From the NCBI GenBank assembly GCA_024683485.1, contig JAIKYD010000001.1:1-63877 (forward strand): 63,877 nt of DNA, written 5' to 3'. This document shows positions 28,429-37,600 of this stretch, one piece after another. The stretch comes from Saccharofermentans sp. GTDB lineage: Bacteria; Bacillota; Clostridia; Saccharofermentanales; Saccharofermentanaceae. The stretch's first letter is position 1. Each line of letters starts with the position of its first letter. The notes under the pieces were generated by a model, which worked only from the letters and a program-made list of their open reading frames with translations, did no database searches and had not been told where the DNA came from. The translations under genes were made by a program, and so were the position numbers.

Positions 28429-28450
28429 TCTTTTCTATTAACTAATAAAA

Positions 28451-29812
28451 TTACTGCTTATCCAGATAAGCCTTTACTGTTTCCGGTGCGGGTCCTCCGA
28501 TAAGACTTCTGCCTTCAACACATGTCTTAAGAGAGATTGCATCATAAACATCAATATCAAAAGCTGGAGAGAATTCTTTGAGCTTATCGAGCGGGACTTC
28601 GAGAAGTGAGATATTGTTCTCTATGCAGTAATGCACGAGCTTACCTGAAATGGCATGTGTCTCACGGAAGGGAAGACCTTTCTTAACGAGATAGTCTGCG
28701 AGGTCAGTGGCATTGGTGAAACCGCCGAGAGCAGCCTTTTCCATATTATCCTTGCGGATGGTCATTGTTCTTATCATACCGGTGAAAGGAGGGAGGACTG
28801 CTTTAACTGTATCGATACAATCAAACATAGCCTCCTGAACTTCCTGCATATCCTTGTTATATGTGAGAGGAAGACCTTTCATGATGACAAGGAGAGAGAT
28901 AAGATCACCGTAAACACGACCTGTTTTACCACGGGTAAGCTCTGCAACGTCAGGGTTTTTCTTCTGGGGCATCATCGAAGATCCGGTTGAATACGCGTCA
29001 TCGAGCTCGTAGAACTTGAATTCCTGTGAAGCATAAAGGATTATCTCTTCACTCATTCTCGACAGATGCATCATCAGGATAGAACATGCAGAAGCAAATT
29101 CAATTGCAAAGTCCCTGTCAGCAACACCGTCAAGCGAGCAGAGCGTAACACCGTTCATGCCGAGCTGGTCTGCAACAGCTTCACGGTCAAGGGGATATGT
29201 CGTTCCTGCAAGAGCACCACTTCCCAAAGGAGAGATGTTTGCTCTGTCCTTTGCTTCGCTTATACGCGAAATGTCGCGCTTGAACATTTCGATATATGCG
29301 GATAAATAATGGGCATAAGTAATAGGCTGTGCTCTCTGAAGATGAGTGTAACCAGGCATATATGTTTCAGTGTTGTCTTTCGCTATATCGACAAGACAAT
29401 CAATAAGATCATCAAGAAGTTCAGTGATCTCACCGGCTTCGTCAACGAGATAAAGGCGCTGATCCAAAGCAACCTGGTCGTTTCTTGAGCGTCCAGTATG
29501 AAGACGCTTGCCGGCATCGCCAATGCGGTTGGTAAGTTCTTCTTCAATAAACATATGAATATCTTCAGCATCTGAATCAAATGTCAGTTTGCCGGATTCA
29601 ATATCGTCCTTGATCGATAGAAGACCGCTCTTAATATCTTCAGCATCTTTCTCAGAGATTACACCCTGTTTTGCGAGCATCTGTGAATGAGCAATGGAAC
29701 CTTCGATATCCTGACTGTACATCTTGCAGTCGAAAGGAAGGGAAGAGTTGTAATCGTTAACTTCTTTGTCTGTTGCTTTCTCGAAGCGTCCTGCCCACAT
29801 TTTTTTAGCCAT
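28451..29812 (-). CDS. argH: Argininosuccinate lyase
   Basis: 453 aa, normal length. Splits argininosuccinate to arginine and fumarate, the last step of arginine synthesis. The fumarase-superfamily signature GSSMMPQKKNPD (about 280-291) carries the catalytic Ser loop. THLQRAQP (about 157-164) supplies the active-site His, and TGRSRNDQ (about 107-114) binds the substrate. Its start is three bases after the GNAT gene stop, so it is coupled to that gene, while argG lies further upstream beyond a terminator hairpin. This layout suggests partial read-through from argG. Confidence 0.95.
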   Translation of the reverse strand: MAKKMWAGRFEKATDKEVNDYNSSLPFDCKMYSQDIEGSIAHSQMLAKQGVISEKDAEDIKSGLLSIKDDIESGKLTFDSDAEDIHMFIEEELTNRIGDAGKRLHTGRSRNDQVALDQRLYLVDEAGEITELLDDLIDCLVDIAKDNTETYMPGYTHLQRAQPITYAHYLSAYIEMFKRDISRISEAKDRANISPLGSGALAGTTYPLDREAVADQLGMNGVTLCSLDGVADRDFAIEFASACSILMMHLSRMSEEIILYASQEFKFYELDDAYSTGSSMMPQKKNPDVAELTRGKTGRVYGDLISLLVIMKGLPLTYNKDMQEVQEAMFDCIDTVKAVLPPFTGMIRTMTIRKDNMEKAALGGFTNATDLADYLVKKGLPFRETHAISGKLVHYCIENNISLLEVPLDKLKEFSPAFDIDVYDAISLKTCVEGRSLIGGPAPETVKAYLDKQ

Positions 29813-29815
29813 AAG

Positions 29816-30274
29816 TTACTCCTTTGTATAATCAGGATCTATCCTGACCAGTTCGGTAAGTGCTTTGTTTCTGTAATTCAGATCTTCACGGAGTGTAAAA
29901 CCCTGGGATTCCCAGAATGCGTTGCCACCGGTATTTTTCTTGAATGCAACAAGAAGGACCTTGGTTATACCTTCTTTCTTTAATGCATCAAGTCCAAGCT
30001 CAACAAGTCTTTTGCCTATGCCGAACCTTCTGTGATCAGGTGAGACGCATGCATGCTGGATGATCCCGCGCCTGCCGTCATGACCACATAATAACACACC
30101 GACGACTTTTTCATCGCAAACGGCAACAAAAGAAGTTAAAGGGTTGCGCTTCAGATATTTATCGATCCCTTCACGGGAATCGTCCTTATCATTTAGGCCA
30201 TTGCCGCATTGGAGCCAAAGAGCATACGCCTGTTCGTAATCGTCTATTGTCATCAGTCTGTATTGGATTTCCAT
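29816..30274 (-). CDS. GNAT-family N-acetyltransferase coupled to argH
   Basis: 152 aa, one GNAT domain. The acetyl-CoA pyrophosphate loop is visible as RRFGIGKRL (about 88-96), after the strand IQHACVSP, and a C-terminal NAFWESQGF motif closes the fold. AAGGAG lies five bases before the ATG. It sits between argG and argH and runs three bases before argH. In Moritella and some Vibrio species a GNAT domain fused to ArgH has N-acetylglutamate synthase activity, so an acetyl-glutamate role is a reasonable guess here. Sequence alone cannot exclude another substrate. Confidence 0.82.
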   Translation of the reverse strand: MEIQYRLMTIDDYEQAYALWLQCGNGLNDKDDSREGIDKYLKRNPLTSFVAVCDEKVVGVLLCGHDGRRGIIQHACVSPDHRRFGIGKRLVELGLDALKKEGITKVLLVAFKKNTGGNAFWESQGFTLREDLNYRNKALTELVRIDPDYTKE

Positions 30275-30290
30275 GTTATCTCCTTTTTAC

Positions 30291-30321
30291 AAAAAAGGCT
30301 GCCTCCACATCAGAGACAGCC
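30291..30321 (-). terminator. Terminator between argG and the GNAT-argH pair
   Basis: On the minus strand GGCTGTCTC (30321-30313) pairs with GAGGCAGCC (30305-30297) across a seven-base loop, with one wobble, followed by TTTTTT. It begins 22 bases after the argG stop and ends just before the GNAT ribosome site. The stem is nearly the same as in the trpB terminator. Confidence 0.85.
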
Positions 30322-30343
30322 CTCAGTAATCTTAATTCTATGA

Positions 30344-31558
30344 TCAGAGCAAGCCGTTCTTTTGCTTCATCTTTGCATTAACTTTCATAGGGAGACCGAA
30401 GCAGTTGATGAATCCGCCTGCATCAGCCTGGTTGTAAACGTCATCAGCCTCGAAAGTAGCGATCTCAGGATCGTAGAGGGAGAAGGGTGATGTTGTGCCG
30501 GCAGGTGTGCAGTTACCCTTGTAAAGCTTCATCTTGACTTCACCTGTAACAACTTTCTGTGTCTTATCTACGAAAGCGGAGAGAGCTTCTCTCAACGGGT
30601 GGAACCACTGACCGTAGTAAACGAGTTCGGAGAACTTCTGAGCTACGAGATCCTTATAGTGGATAGTATCACGCTCTACTGTTAAGAGCTCGAGCTCTCT
30701 GTGAGCTGCAAACAACAATGTTCCGCCTGGAGTCTCATAAACGCCACGGCTCTTCATGCCGACAAGACGGTTCTCAACGATATCAGCGATACCAACACCG
30801 TTTGCTGCAGCAACCTTGTTGCAGTATCTGAGAAGATCAGCAGGAGAGAGCTTCTGTCCGTCAACTTCAACAGGAATACCTTTCTCGAACTTGATTGTTA
30901 CATATGTAGGAGTATCAGGTGCCTTCTCGGGTGAGACCATAAGCTCGAGGATCTTGTCGAGATCAGGCTCGTTTGCAGGATTCTCAAGATCCATACCCTC
31001 GTGTGAGAGATGCCAGAGGTTCTCATCCTTGGAATAGTTGTTCTCTTTAGTAACAGGAACATCAATGCCACGGGCCTGAGCGTAGTTGATCTCCTCGTCA
31101 CGGGACTTGATATCCCAGATTCTCCAGGGAGCAAGGATCTTCATATCAGGATCCAGGGCCTTAATGGAAAGCTCAAATCTAACCTGGTCATTGCCCTTGC
31201 CGGTGCAGCCGTGAACGATAGTTGTGCATCCGTTCTCGTGAGCTGCTTCAACAAAGTGCTTAGCAATAACAGGACGTGCCATTGATGTACCAAGGAGGTA
31301 TTTGCCCTCATAAACTGCATTAGCTTTAAGAGTAGGGTAAACGAAGTCAGAAACAAACTCGTCTGTGATGTCTTCGATAATGCACTTTATTGCACCGCAC
31401 TTAAGCGCCTTTTTCTCAAGATAATCATGATCAACACCCACGCCGACTTCGCCGCAGTAAGCTACTACTTCGCAGTCATAGTGTTCAAGAAGCCACGGAA
31501 TGATAATGGAAGTATCAAGTCCGCCTGAATAAGCCAGTAAGAATTTTTCTTTTGCCAT
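30344..31558 (-). CDS. argG: Argininosuccinate synthase
   Basis: 404 aa, normal length. Joins citrulline and aspartate with ATP to form argininosuccinate. N-terminal ATP pyrophosphatase loop [10 protein letters not shown] (9-18), [11 protein letters not shown] (about 93-103), [14 protein letters not shown] (about 117-130) and the C-terminal citrulline-site region are all typical. CGGAGGTG precedes the ATG. It has its own promoter with a -35/-10 pair and an ArgR-type box just downstream of the transcript start, so arginine repression is likely. Confidence 0.96.
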   Translation of the reverse strand: MAKEKFLLAYSGGLDTSIIIPWLLEHYDCEVVAYCGEVGVGVDHDYLEKKALKCGAIKCIIEDITDEFVSDFVYPTLKANAVYEGKYLLGTSMARPVIAKHFVEAAHENGCTTIVHGCTGKGNDQVRFELSIKALDPDMKILAPWRIWDIKSRDEEINYAQARGIDVPVTKENNYSKDENLWHLSHEGMDLENPANEPDLDKILELMVSPEKAPDTPTYVTIKFEKGIPVEVDGQKLSPADLLRYCNKVAAANGVGIADIVENRLVGMKSRGVYETPGGTLLFAAHRELELLTVERDTIHYKDLVAQKFSELVYYGQWFHPLREALSAFVDKTQKVVTGEVKMKLYKGNCTPAGTTSPFSLYDPEIATFEADDVYNQADAGGFINCFGLPMKVNAKMKQKNGLL

Positions 31559-31573
31559 AAGGCACCTCCGATT

Positions 31574-31591
31574 TATGAATATTTATGCACG
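31574..31591. promoter_or_regulatory. Probable ARG box (ArgR operator) of argG
   Basis: TGAATATTTATGCA (31576-31589) differs from the ARG box core TGAATWWWWATTCA at one position. It lies about 15-30 bases downstream of the predicted argG transcript start and 16 bases before the argG ribosome site, an expected operator position. A second, degenerate half site may lie near 31596-31611. argR is not in the window. Confidence 0.65.
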
Positions 31592-31611
31592 ACTTTGTAT
31601 AAACTTTGCAT

Positions 31612-31640
31612 ATCATACACTTGCCGCCTGTTTAAGTCAA
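31612..31640 (-). promoter_or_regulatory. Sigma-A promoter of argG
   Basis: Minus strand TTGACT (31640-31635), spacer of 17, TATGAT (31617-31612). Five of six consensus bases in each box. The transcript would start near 31605, followed at once by the ARG box. Confidence 0.8.
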
Positions 31641-31722
31641 CACACAGATTTTAATAACGTCGCTATAATAAAACAAGTAAGAAAAAAGTGTATTTTTTTG
31701 TGCATGTTTTTATACCTTGTGT

Positions 31723-31750
31723 TTTGTAAAAAGATTCTGTTTTGTATAAA
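31723..31750 (+). promoter_or_regulatory. Possible promoter of the aminotransferase-htpG-purL direction
   Basis: TTTGTA (31723-31728), spacer of 16, TATAAA (31745-31750), 46 bases before the GTG at 31796. The rest of this divergent gap (31641-31722) is A/T-rich and holds another TATAAT at 31664 without a good partner. Confidence 0.45.
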
Positions 31751-31795
31751 ATCATATGTGGCATTATATGCAATGAATAATTCACAAGGGGATCT

Positions 31796-32668
31796 GTGAT
31801 TCTAATGGCGTATCCGTTGATGGAACATCTTACCGGTAACGGCTTTCTATATTGCGGCAAGTATTACAGGGTAAGTTCGGAATTGACCCAGTCTCTGCAA
31901 AAGCCCGTTGATATCAGAACATATTATGAGACCATCCGTGTTAAAGACGGAGTGCTTCTTTTTGCAGAGGACCATTTGGCAAGACTTGTCAATTCAGTTA
32001 AGGGGCTAGAGAATTTTCCGGTTAATACTTCGAAAATATTGTCTGAAGCATACAGTTTTATCGATCTTGATTCCGTAAAAGAAGGTTCAATAAGAATAGT
32101 ACTTACTAAAGAGAGTCTTCTGATCCATCAGGCCGATATAACACTTCCCGGAGATGAACTTTTCGCAAATGGGATAAATACAAGTCTGCTTAACTGGGAG
32201 CGAAAGACGCCCAACCTTAAGATATTCAGAGGTGATTATAAGACCACTGTAAACGAGAAGTTCAGGGAAACCAATTCTCACGGTCTTCCTTTCGAACTTG
32301 TGCTTGCCGATAACAGCGGCAGGCTTTACGAAGGCTCTATGTCCAATCTTTTTGTTATCAGAAACGGACAGGTCTATTCCGCACCTGATGATAAGATCCT
32401 TATCGGAATCACAAGAAAGAGGGTAATAGCGGCACTTAGGAGATCAGGCTTGGAGCTTCAGACCGGAATGTTCAGACCGGAAGAGCTTGATCCTGAAAGT
32501 GATGCTGTCTTTGTCAGCAGCACACCTTTCGATATCCTGCCTGTAAGGTATATCGATGATCATGAGTTTAAATCAGCGGATAATGACATCCTCAAAATGA
32601 TCGCAAAGATGTACAAGGAATACACATTTGAATATATTGACGCTGCAAAGCGCGCTTTGAACGGATAA
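31796..32668 (+). CDS. Class IV aminotransferase (branched-chain aminotransferase / aminodeoxychorismate lyase family)
   Basis: About 290 aa. The GTG at 31796 follows AAGGGG by four bases; the ATG at 31805 is an alternative. Fold type IV PLP enzyme: the N-terminal strand block ending in FAEDHLARL, the PLP lysine in GDYKTT (near residue 146), and EGSMSNLFVI (about 178-187) for the cofactor phosphate site, with SSTPFDILPV near the end. Members are IlvE, D-amino acid aminotransferase and PabC, and the sequence does not settle which. No pab or ilv genes are adjacent. htpG follows after about 20 bases. Confidence 0.82.
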   Translation: MILMAYPLMEHLTGNGFLYCGKYYRVSSELTQSLQKPVDIRTYYETIRVKDGVLLFAEDHLARLVNSVKGLENFPVNTSKILSEAYSFIDLDSVKEGSIRIVLTKESLLIHQADITLPGDELFANGINTSLLNWERKTPNLKIFRGDYKTTVNEKFRETNSHGLPFELVLADNSGRLYEGSMSNLFVIRNGQVYSAPDDKILIGITRKRVIAALRRSGLELQTGMFRPEELDPESDAVFVSSTPFDILPVRYIDDHEFKSADNDILKMIAKMYKEYTFEYIDAAKRALNG

Positions 32669-32687
32669 TCTTTTGGAGGTGGTATAT

Positions 32688-34616
32688 ATGGAAGCAAAAT
32701 CAGGAAAGATATCGGTAACTACCGAGAATATTTTTCCGGTTATCAGGCAATGGCTCTATGAGGATAAGGATATCTTCGTAAGAGAACTGGTGTCTAACTG
32801 CGCAGACGCCATTGCAAAGCACAGAAGACTCGTTGAACTCGGAAAGGCTGAAAAAGAGCCTGACAATGCCGAGTACTCGATCAGAGTAGTATATGATGAC
32901 GATAACAAGACTATCTCGTTCGAGGATAACGGTATCGGAATGACCGAGAACGAGGTTGAGAAATATATTAACCAGATTGCTTTCTCGGGTGCTCTTGATT
33001 TCGTAACCAAGTATCAGGAAGAATCTACTGACAAGACCGGTATTATCGGACATTTTGGTCTAGGATTCTATTCCGCATTTATGGTTGCCGATGAAGTTAC
33101 GATAAATACAAAGAGCTTTATGGAAGATGCAGAACCGGTCATCTGGAAATCAAAGGACGGTATGGACTTTGAGATACTTCCTTCAGATAAAGCAGACCGT
33201 GGAACGGTCATTACTCTTAAGCTTTCAGAGGACGCAATTAAGATCTTCGATTCAGCCACTGTCAGAATGACTATCCGCAAATACTGCTATTTCGCTCCTG
33301 CTGATATCTATTTCGTTGATACCAAGTCAGACAGACTGCATGAGGAAGCAGAAGAGAAACGCAAGAAGGAAGCTGAAGAGAAGGGAGAGACATTTACGCC
33401 TTCACCGGTATCGTATGTTCCGGTCAACAACAAGTCACCACTCTGGACAAAGAAGCCTTCCGAGTGTACAGAATCAGAATACAAGCAGTTCTATCACAGC
33501 GTATTCAATGACGGCAGGGATCCTTTGTTCTGGATACATCTTAATATGGATTATCCGTTTACACTTCAAGGTATTCTTTATTTCCCGAAGACAGATAACA
33601 TTTACCAGTCGCTGGAAGGAAGGATCAAGATCTACAACCATCAGATATTCGTTGCTGATAATATCGAAGAGATCATTCCGGATTTCCTTTTCCTGCTTCA
33701 GGGATGCCTCGACTGTTCAGATCTTCCTCTTAATGTTTCACGTTCGGCTCTGCAGCAGGATGAATATGTTAAGAAACTTTCAGGACATATCATCAAGAAA
33801 GTCTCCGATAAACTTAATGACCTCTTTAAAAAGCAGCGTGAAGACTTTGAGAAATACTGGTCTGATATATCAGTCTTTGTAAAGTACGGCATTATGAAGG
33901 AAGAGAAGTTCTATGAGAAAGTGGAGAGCATCTGCCTTTTCAAGACAGTGGACAATACATTTAAGACTTTAGAAGAACTCACATCCGAAGATAAGAAGAC
34001 CGTCAGATATACTACAGATCCTAAAGCACAGGCTGCTTATGTCGAGATGAGCAAAAATGACGGCTTCGATGTTGTCATAATGGATGAGGAGATCGACAAT
34101 AATTTCATGTCTTATCTCGAAATGAAGAAGCCCGACTATAAGTTCAAGAGAGTTGACTCCGAACTCTCGGGCAAGGAATCTGATGAAGAGACCAAGAATA
34201 AGCTCAAGGATTTCTTCAGAAGTGCCGTAGGCGATGAGAAACTCATTGTTTTCGCGCAGGAAATGGGAAAAGACAATCTGCCTGCACTTATCAGGGAAGC
34301 GGAGCACAACCGCCGTATGAAGGAAATGCGCGCGCAGTATGAGAGAATGATGTCATCCATGGGCACAATGTCAGAAGAGGAATTGGCTGATATGTTCCCT
34401 GAGACTGAAGAACTCGTAGTTAATACAGACAGCCCGCTCATCACAAAGCTTGAGGCTCTTGAGTCTATGGGCACAAAGAAGGAAGAGGCTGACCGTCTTG
34501 CACAGCACATCTACGATCAGGCCAAACTCGCACACGGATCTCTTGACAGCGCAGGACTCGAGAGATTCCTCAAATACAATACTGAACTGCTCTCCAAGAG
34601 CGCCGACAACCTGTAA
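32688..34616 (+). CDS. htpG: Molecular chaperone HtpG (bacterial Hsp90)
   Basis: 642 aa from the ATG at 32688, set by TTTGGAGGTGG just upstream (an in-frame TTG at 32673 belongs to that site). ATP-dependent dimeric chaperone. The Bergerat ATP fold is seen as ELVSNCADAI (about 30-39), FEDNGIGMT (about 81-89) and GHFGLGFYSAFMV (about 121-133). A charged linker (EEKRKKEAEEKGE) precedes the middle domain with conserved Arg in NVSRSALQQD. The C-terminal dimer domain is present and shows the family's usual divergence. Confidence 0.95.
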   Translation: MEAKSGKISVTTENIFPVIRQWLYEDKDIFVRELVSNCADAIAKHRRLVELGKAEKEPDNAEYSIRVVYDDDNKTISFEDNGIGMTENEVEKYINQIAFSGALDFVTKYQEESTDKTGIIGHFGLGFYSAFMVADEVTINTKSFMEDAEPVIWKSKDGMDFEILPSDKADRGTVITLKLSEDAIKIFDSATVRMTIRKYCYFAPADIYFVDTKSDRLHEEAEEKRKKEAEEKGETFTPSPVSYVPVNNKSPLWTKKPSECTESEYKQFYHSVFNDGRDPLFWIHLNMDYPFTLQGILYFPKTDNIYQSLEGRIKIYNHQIFVADNIEEIIPDFLFLLQGCLDCSDLPLNVSRSALQQDEYVKKLSGHIIKKVSDKLNDLFKKQREDFEKYWSDISVFVKYGIMKEEKFYEKVESICLFKTVDNTFKTLEELTSEDKKTVRYTTDPKAQAAYVEMSKNDGFDVVIMDEEIDNNFMSYLEMKKPDYKFKRVDSELSGKESDEETKNKLKDFFRSAVGDEKLIVFAQEMGKDNLPALIREAEHNRRMKEMRAQYERMMSSMGTMSEEELADMFPETEELVVNTDSPLITKLEALESMGTKKEEADRLAQHIYDQAKLAHGSLDSAGLERFLKYNTELLSKSADNL

Positions 34617-34640
34617 TTATTTTTCACAAGGAGAGACCTT

Positions 34641-37600
34641 ATGAACGAGAATGATGTTAGACGAGTACTGTCAGAGAAGAAAGAAGGATTTAACGTCGAA
34701 GCTGGCGGCATCCTCCATGATGTAAAGTACGATCTGAACGTATCCGGAATCGACAGAGTACGCGTAATTAACCGTTACGATGTATCGGGAGTTACCGATG
34801 ATGAGTATGAGAATGCTAAGACAGTCGTATTCAGTGAACCGCCTGTCGATATTCTCTATGACGAGACCGTTGATCTGGAAGATGCTGCATATGTTCTGAT
34901 CATAGAGTCTCTTCCTGGTCAGTACGACCAGAGAGCAGATTCCGCTGCCCAGTGCATCCAGTTCATGACAGCAAAGGAAAGACCTATCGTAAAGTGCGCC
35001 AGGATCATTGCTTTCTACGGTACTGTATCCGATGAGGAAAAAGACAAAATCAAGTCTTATCTCATCAACCCGGTAGAAGCCAGAGAAGCATCTGCAGAAA
35101 AGCCTGCAACTCTCGTTGATAAGTATGATATTCCCACAAAAGTTGATAATGTCGAAGGTTTCCTTGATATGTCAGATGAGGATCTTGAAGGCCTCAGAAA
35201 GACTATGGGTCTTGCAATGAGTTTTGCAGACATCAAGTTCGTTCAGGATTTCTTCAAGGAGCAGGGAAGAGTTCCTACTGTAACTGAGATCCGCGTTCTT
35301 GATACATACTGGTCTGATCACTGCCGTCATACGACATTCCTGACCAACCTTACTGATATCAGATTCAACGGTGATGACGAACTCACAGCTGAGATAAGGG
35401 AAACATACAAGGAATATCTTGCTGACAGAGAAGAGGTATACGGTGACAGGATCTCCAAGAAGCCTATATGCCTTATGGATATTGCCACTTTGGCAGGCAA
35501 GAAGCTTAAGAAAAACGGAAAGCTCGCAGATCTTGATGAATCAGAAGAGATCAATGCATGCTCCATCAAGATCCAGATTGAAGTTGACGGAAAACCTGAA
35601 GATTATATTTTCATGTTCAAGAACGAGACACACAACCATCCTACTGAGATCGAACCTTTCGGTGGTGCGGCTACATGTCTTGGCGGTGCTATTAGAGATC
35701 CTCTCTCCGGAAGATCTTATGTATATCAGGCAATGCGTGTTACAGGTGCAGGCGATCCGACAGTACCTGTTGAACTCACTCTTAAGGGTAAACTCTCACA
35801 GAAGAAACTCTGCCGTACAGCAGCTGCTGGTTATTCCTCATACGGCAACCAGATCGGTCTTGCAACAGGTCTTGTAGATGAGGTCTACCATCCCGGTTAT
35901 GTTGCAAAGAGAATGGAGATCGGTGCTGTAGTAGGTGCTGCTCCCGCATCAAACATCGTCAGAGAAAGACCTCAGGCAGGTGATATCGTTGTGCTTCTTG
36001 GCGGCAGAACAGGCCGTGACGGAATCGGCGGAGCCACAGGTTCTTCAAAAGCTCACGATACACAGTCCGTAGTTACATGCGGTTCCGAAGTCCAAAAGGG
36101 TAATCCTCCGACGGAAAGAAAGCTCCAGAGACTCTTCAGGGATCCGGAAGTAACAAGACTCATTATCAGATGTAATGACTTTGGTGCAGGCGGTGTGTCC
36201 GTTGCGATCGGTGAACTTGCTGCCGGGCTCAGGATCAATCTGGATGCAGTTCCGAAGAAGTATGACGGTCTGGATGGTACAGAAATTGCTATCTCAGAGT
36301 CACAGGAGAGAATGGCTGTAGTTGTTCATCCTGCAGATCTTGATAAGTTCATGGCAGCTGCAGCAAAAGAAAACCTTGAAGCAACAGTTGTAGCCGAAGT
36401 TACTGAAGAGCCCATCATGAAGATGGTTTGGAACGGCAACACCATAGTTGATCTTCCCAGAAGTTTCATAGATACGAACGGCGCAACACAATATGCCGAA
36501 GCTGACTGTGCAACACACGGTGAGGGCGCATATCTTGATGAACCTGCAAACGGTTTTGTATCAGGTGATTTCACCGGCAGTCTTAAGGGTGTGCTTAATT
36601 CACTTGATGGCGCTTCCAGAAAGGGCCTTATCGAGAGATTTGACTCATCTATCGGTGCGGCAACAGTAGTATGGCCTTACGGCGGTAAGATGCAGAATTC
36701 ACCCGAGGAAGGTATGGCTGCAAAGATCCCGCTCGATCACGGAACTACACATGACTGTTCAGTTATGGCTTACGGCTTTGATCCTTATTACACTGAGTGG
36801 AGCCCTTATGCTGGTGCTTACCATTCAGTAGTTGAATCACTCCTCAAGCTCCTTGCAATGGGTGTCGATCCTCTGAAGGCTAGACTTACATTCCAGGAAT
36901 ACTTCGAGAGAATGACAGGTTCCGAGTCATGGGGTAAGCCTCTTGCTGCACTCCTTGGTGCATACAAGGCTCAGCTCGATTACGGAACAGCAGCAATCGG
37001 CGGTAAGGACTCAATGTCCGGTACATTTAACGATATCCACGTACCTCCGACGCTCGTAAGTTTTGCTGTAGGCATGACTACTACAGATAAAGTCATTACT
37101 GCCACACTTACAGGCAAGGGCCAAAAGCTCTATCTCATCAAGTGCGCTAGAGACGGCAAGGGTTCATATAAGAAGGATCATGTATTAAGAGTTATCAAGG
37201 CTGTTAAGGAACTCCTTGACAGAAGTGAGATAAAGAATGCTGCAGTTGTAAGAAGCGCAGGTGTCGCAGCAAGAGTTGCACAGATGTGCTTTGGTAATAA
37301 GCTCGGCTTCGATTTCTCAGACAAGCTTACTGAGAATGATCTCTTCTCCAAGACACTCGGTTCCATCATCGTAGCTATCCCTGCTGACGGCAATGCTGTA
37401 GATAAGGTTGAGATGGCAGGCGGCAAGTTCCTTGGCACAACAAACGATACAGGCGACTTCACATTCGGCGGCAACACTGTTTCCGGCAAGGATGCTGTTG
37501 AAGCATATGAGGGCAAGCTCGAAAGGATCTTCCCGACAGTTGCCAAGTCTGCCGAGATGCCTTTCGAGATCGGTGTATATACAGCAGGCAAGGCTGTCAA

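Noticed and set aside
31559..31795. Possible T-box or riboswitch before the aminotransferase
   Set aside because: No T-box consensus, no specifier hairpin and no terminator; only promoters and an ARG box can be supported.
33316..33882. Second plus-strand frame inside htpG (188 codons)
   Set aside because: Out-of-frame shadow of a conserved Hsp90 sequence, Arg/Ser-rich and without a ribosome site.
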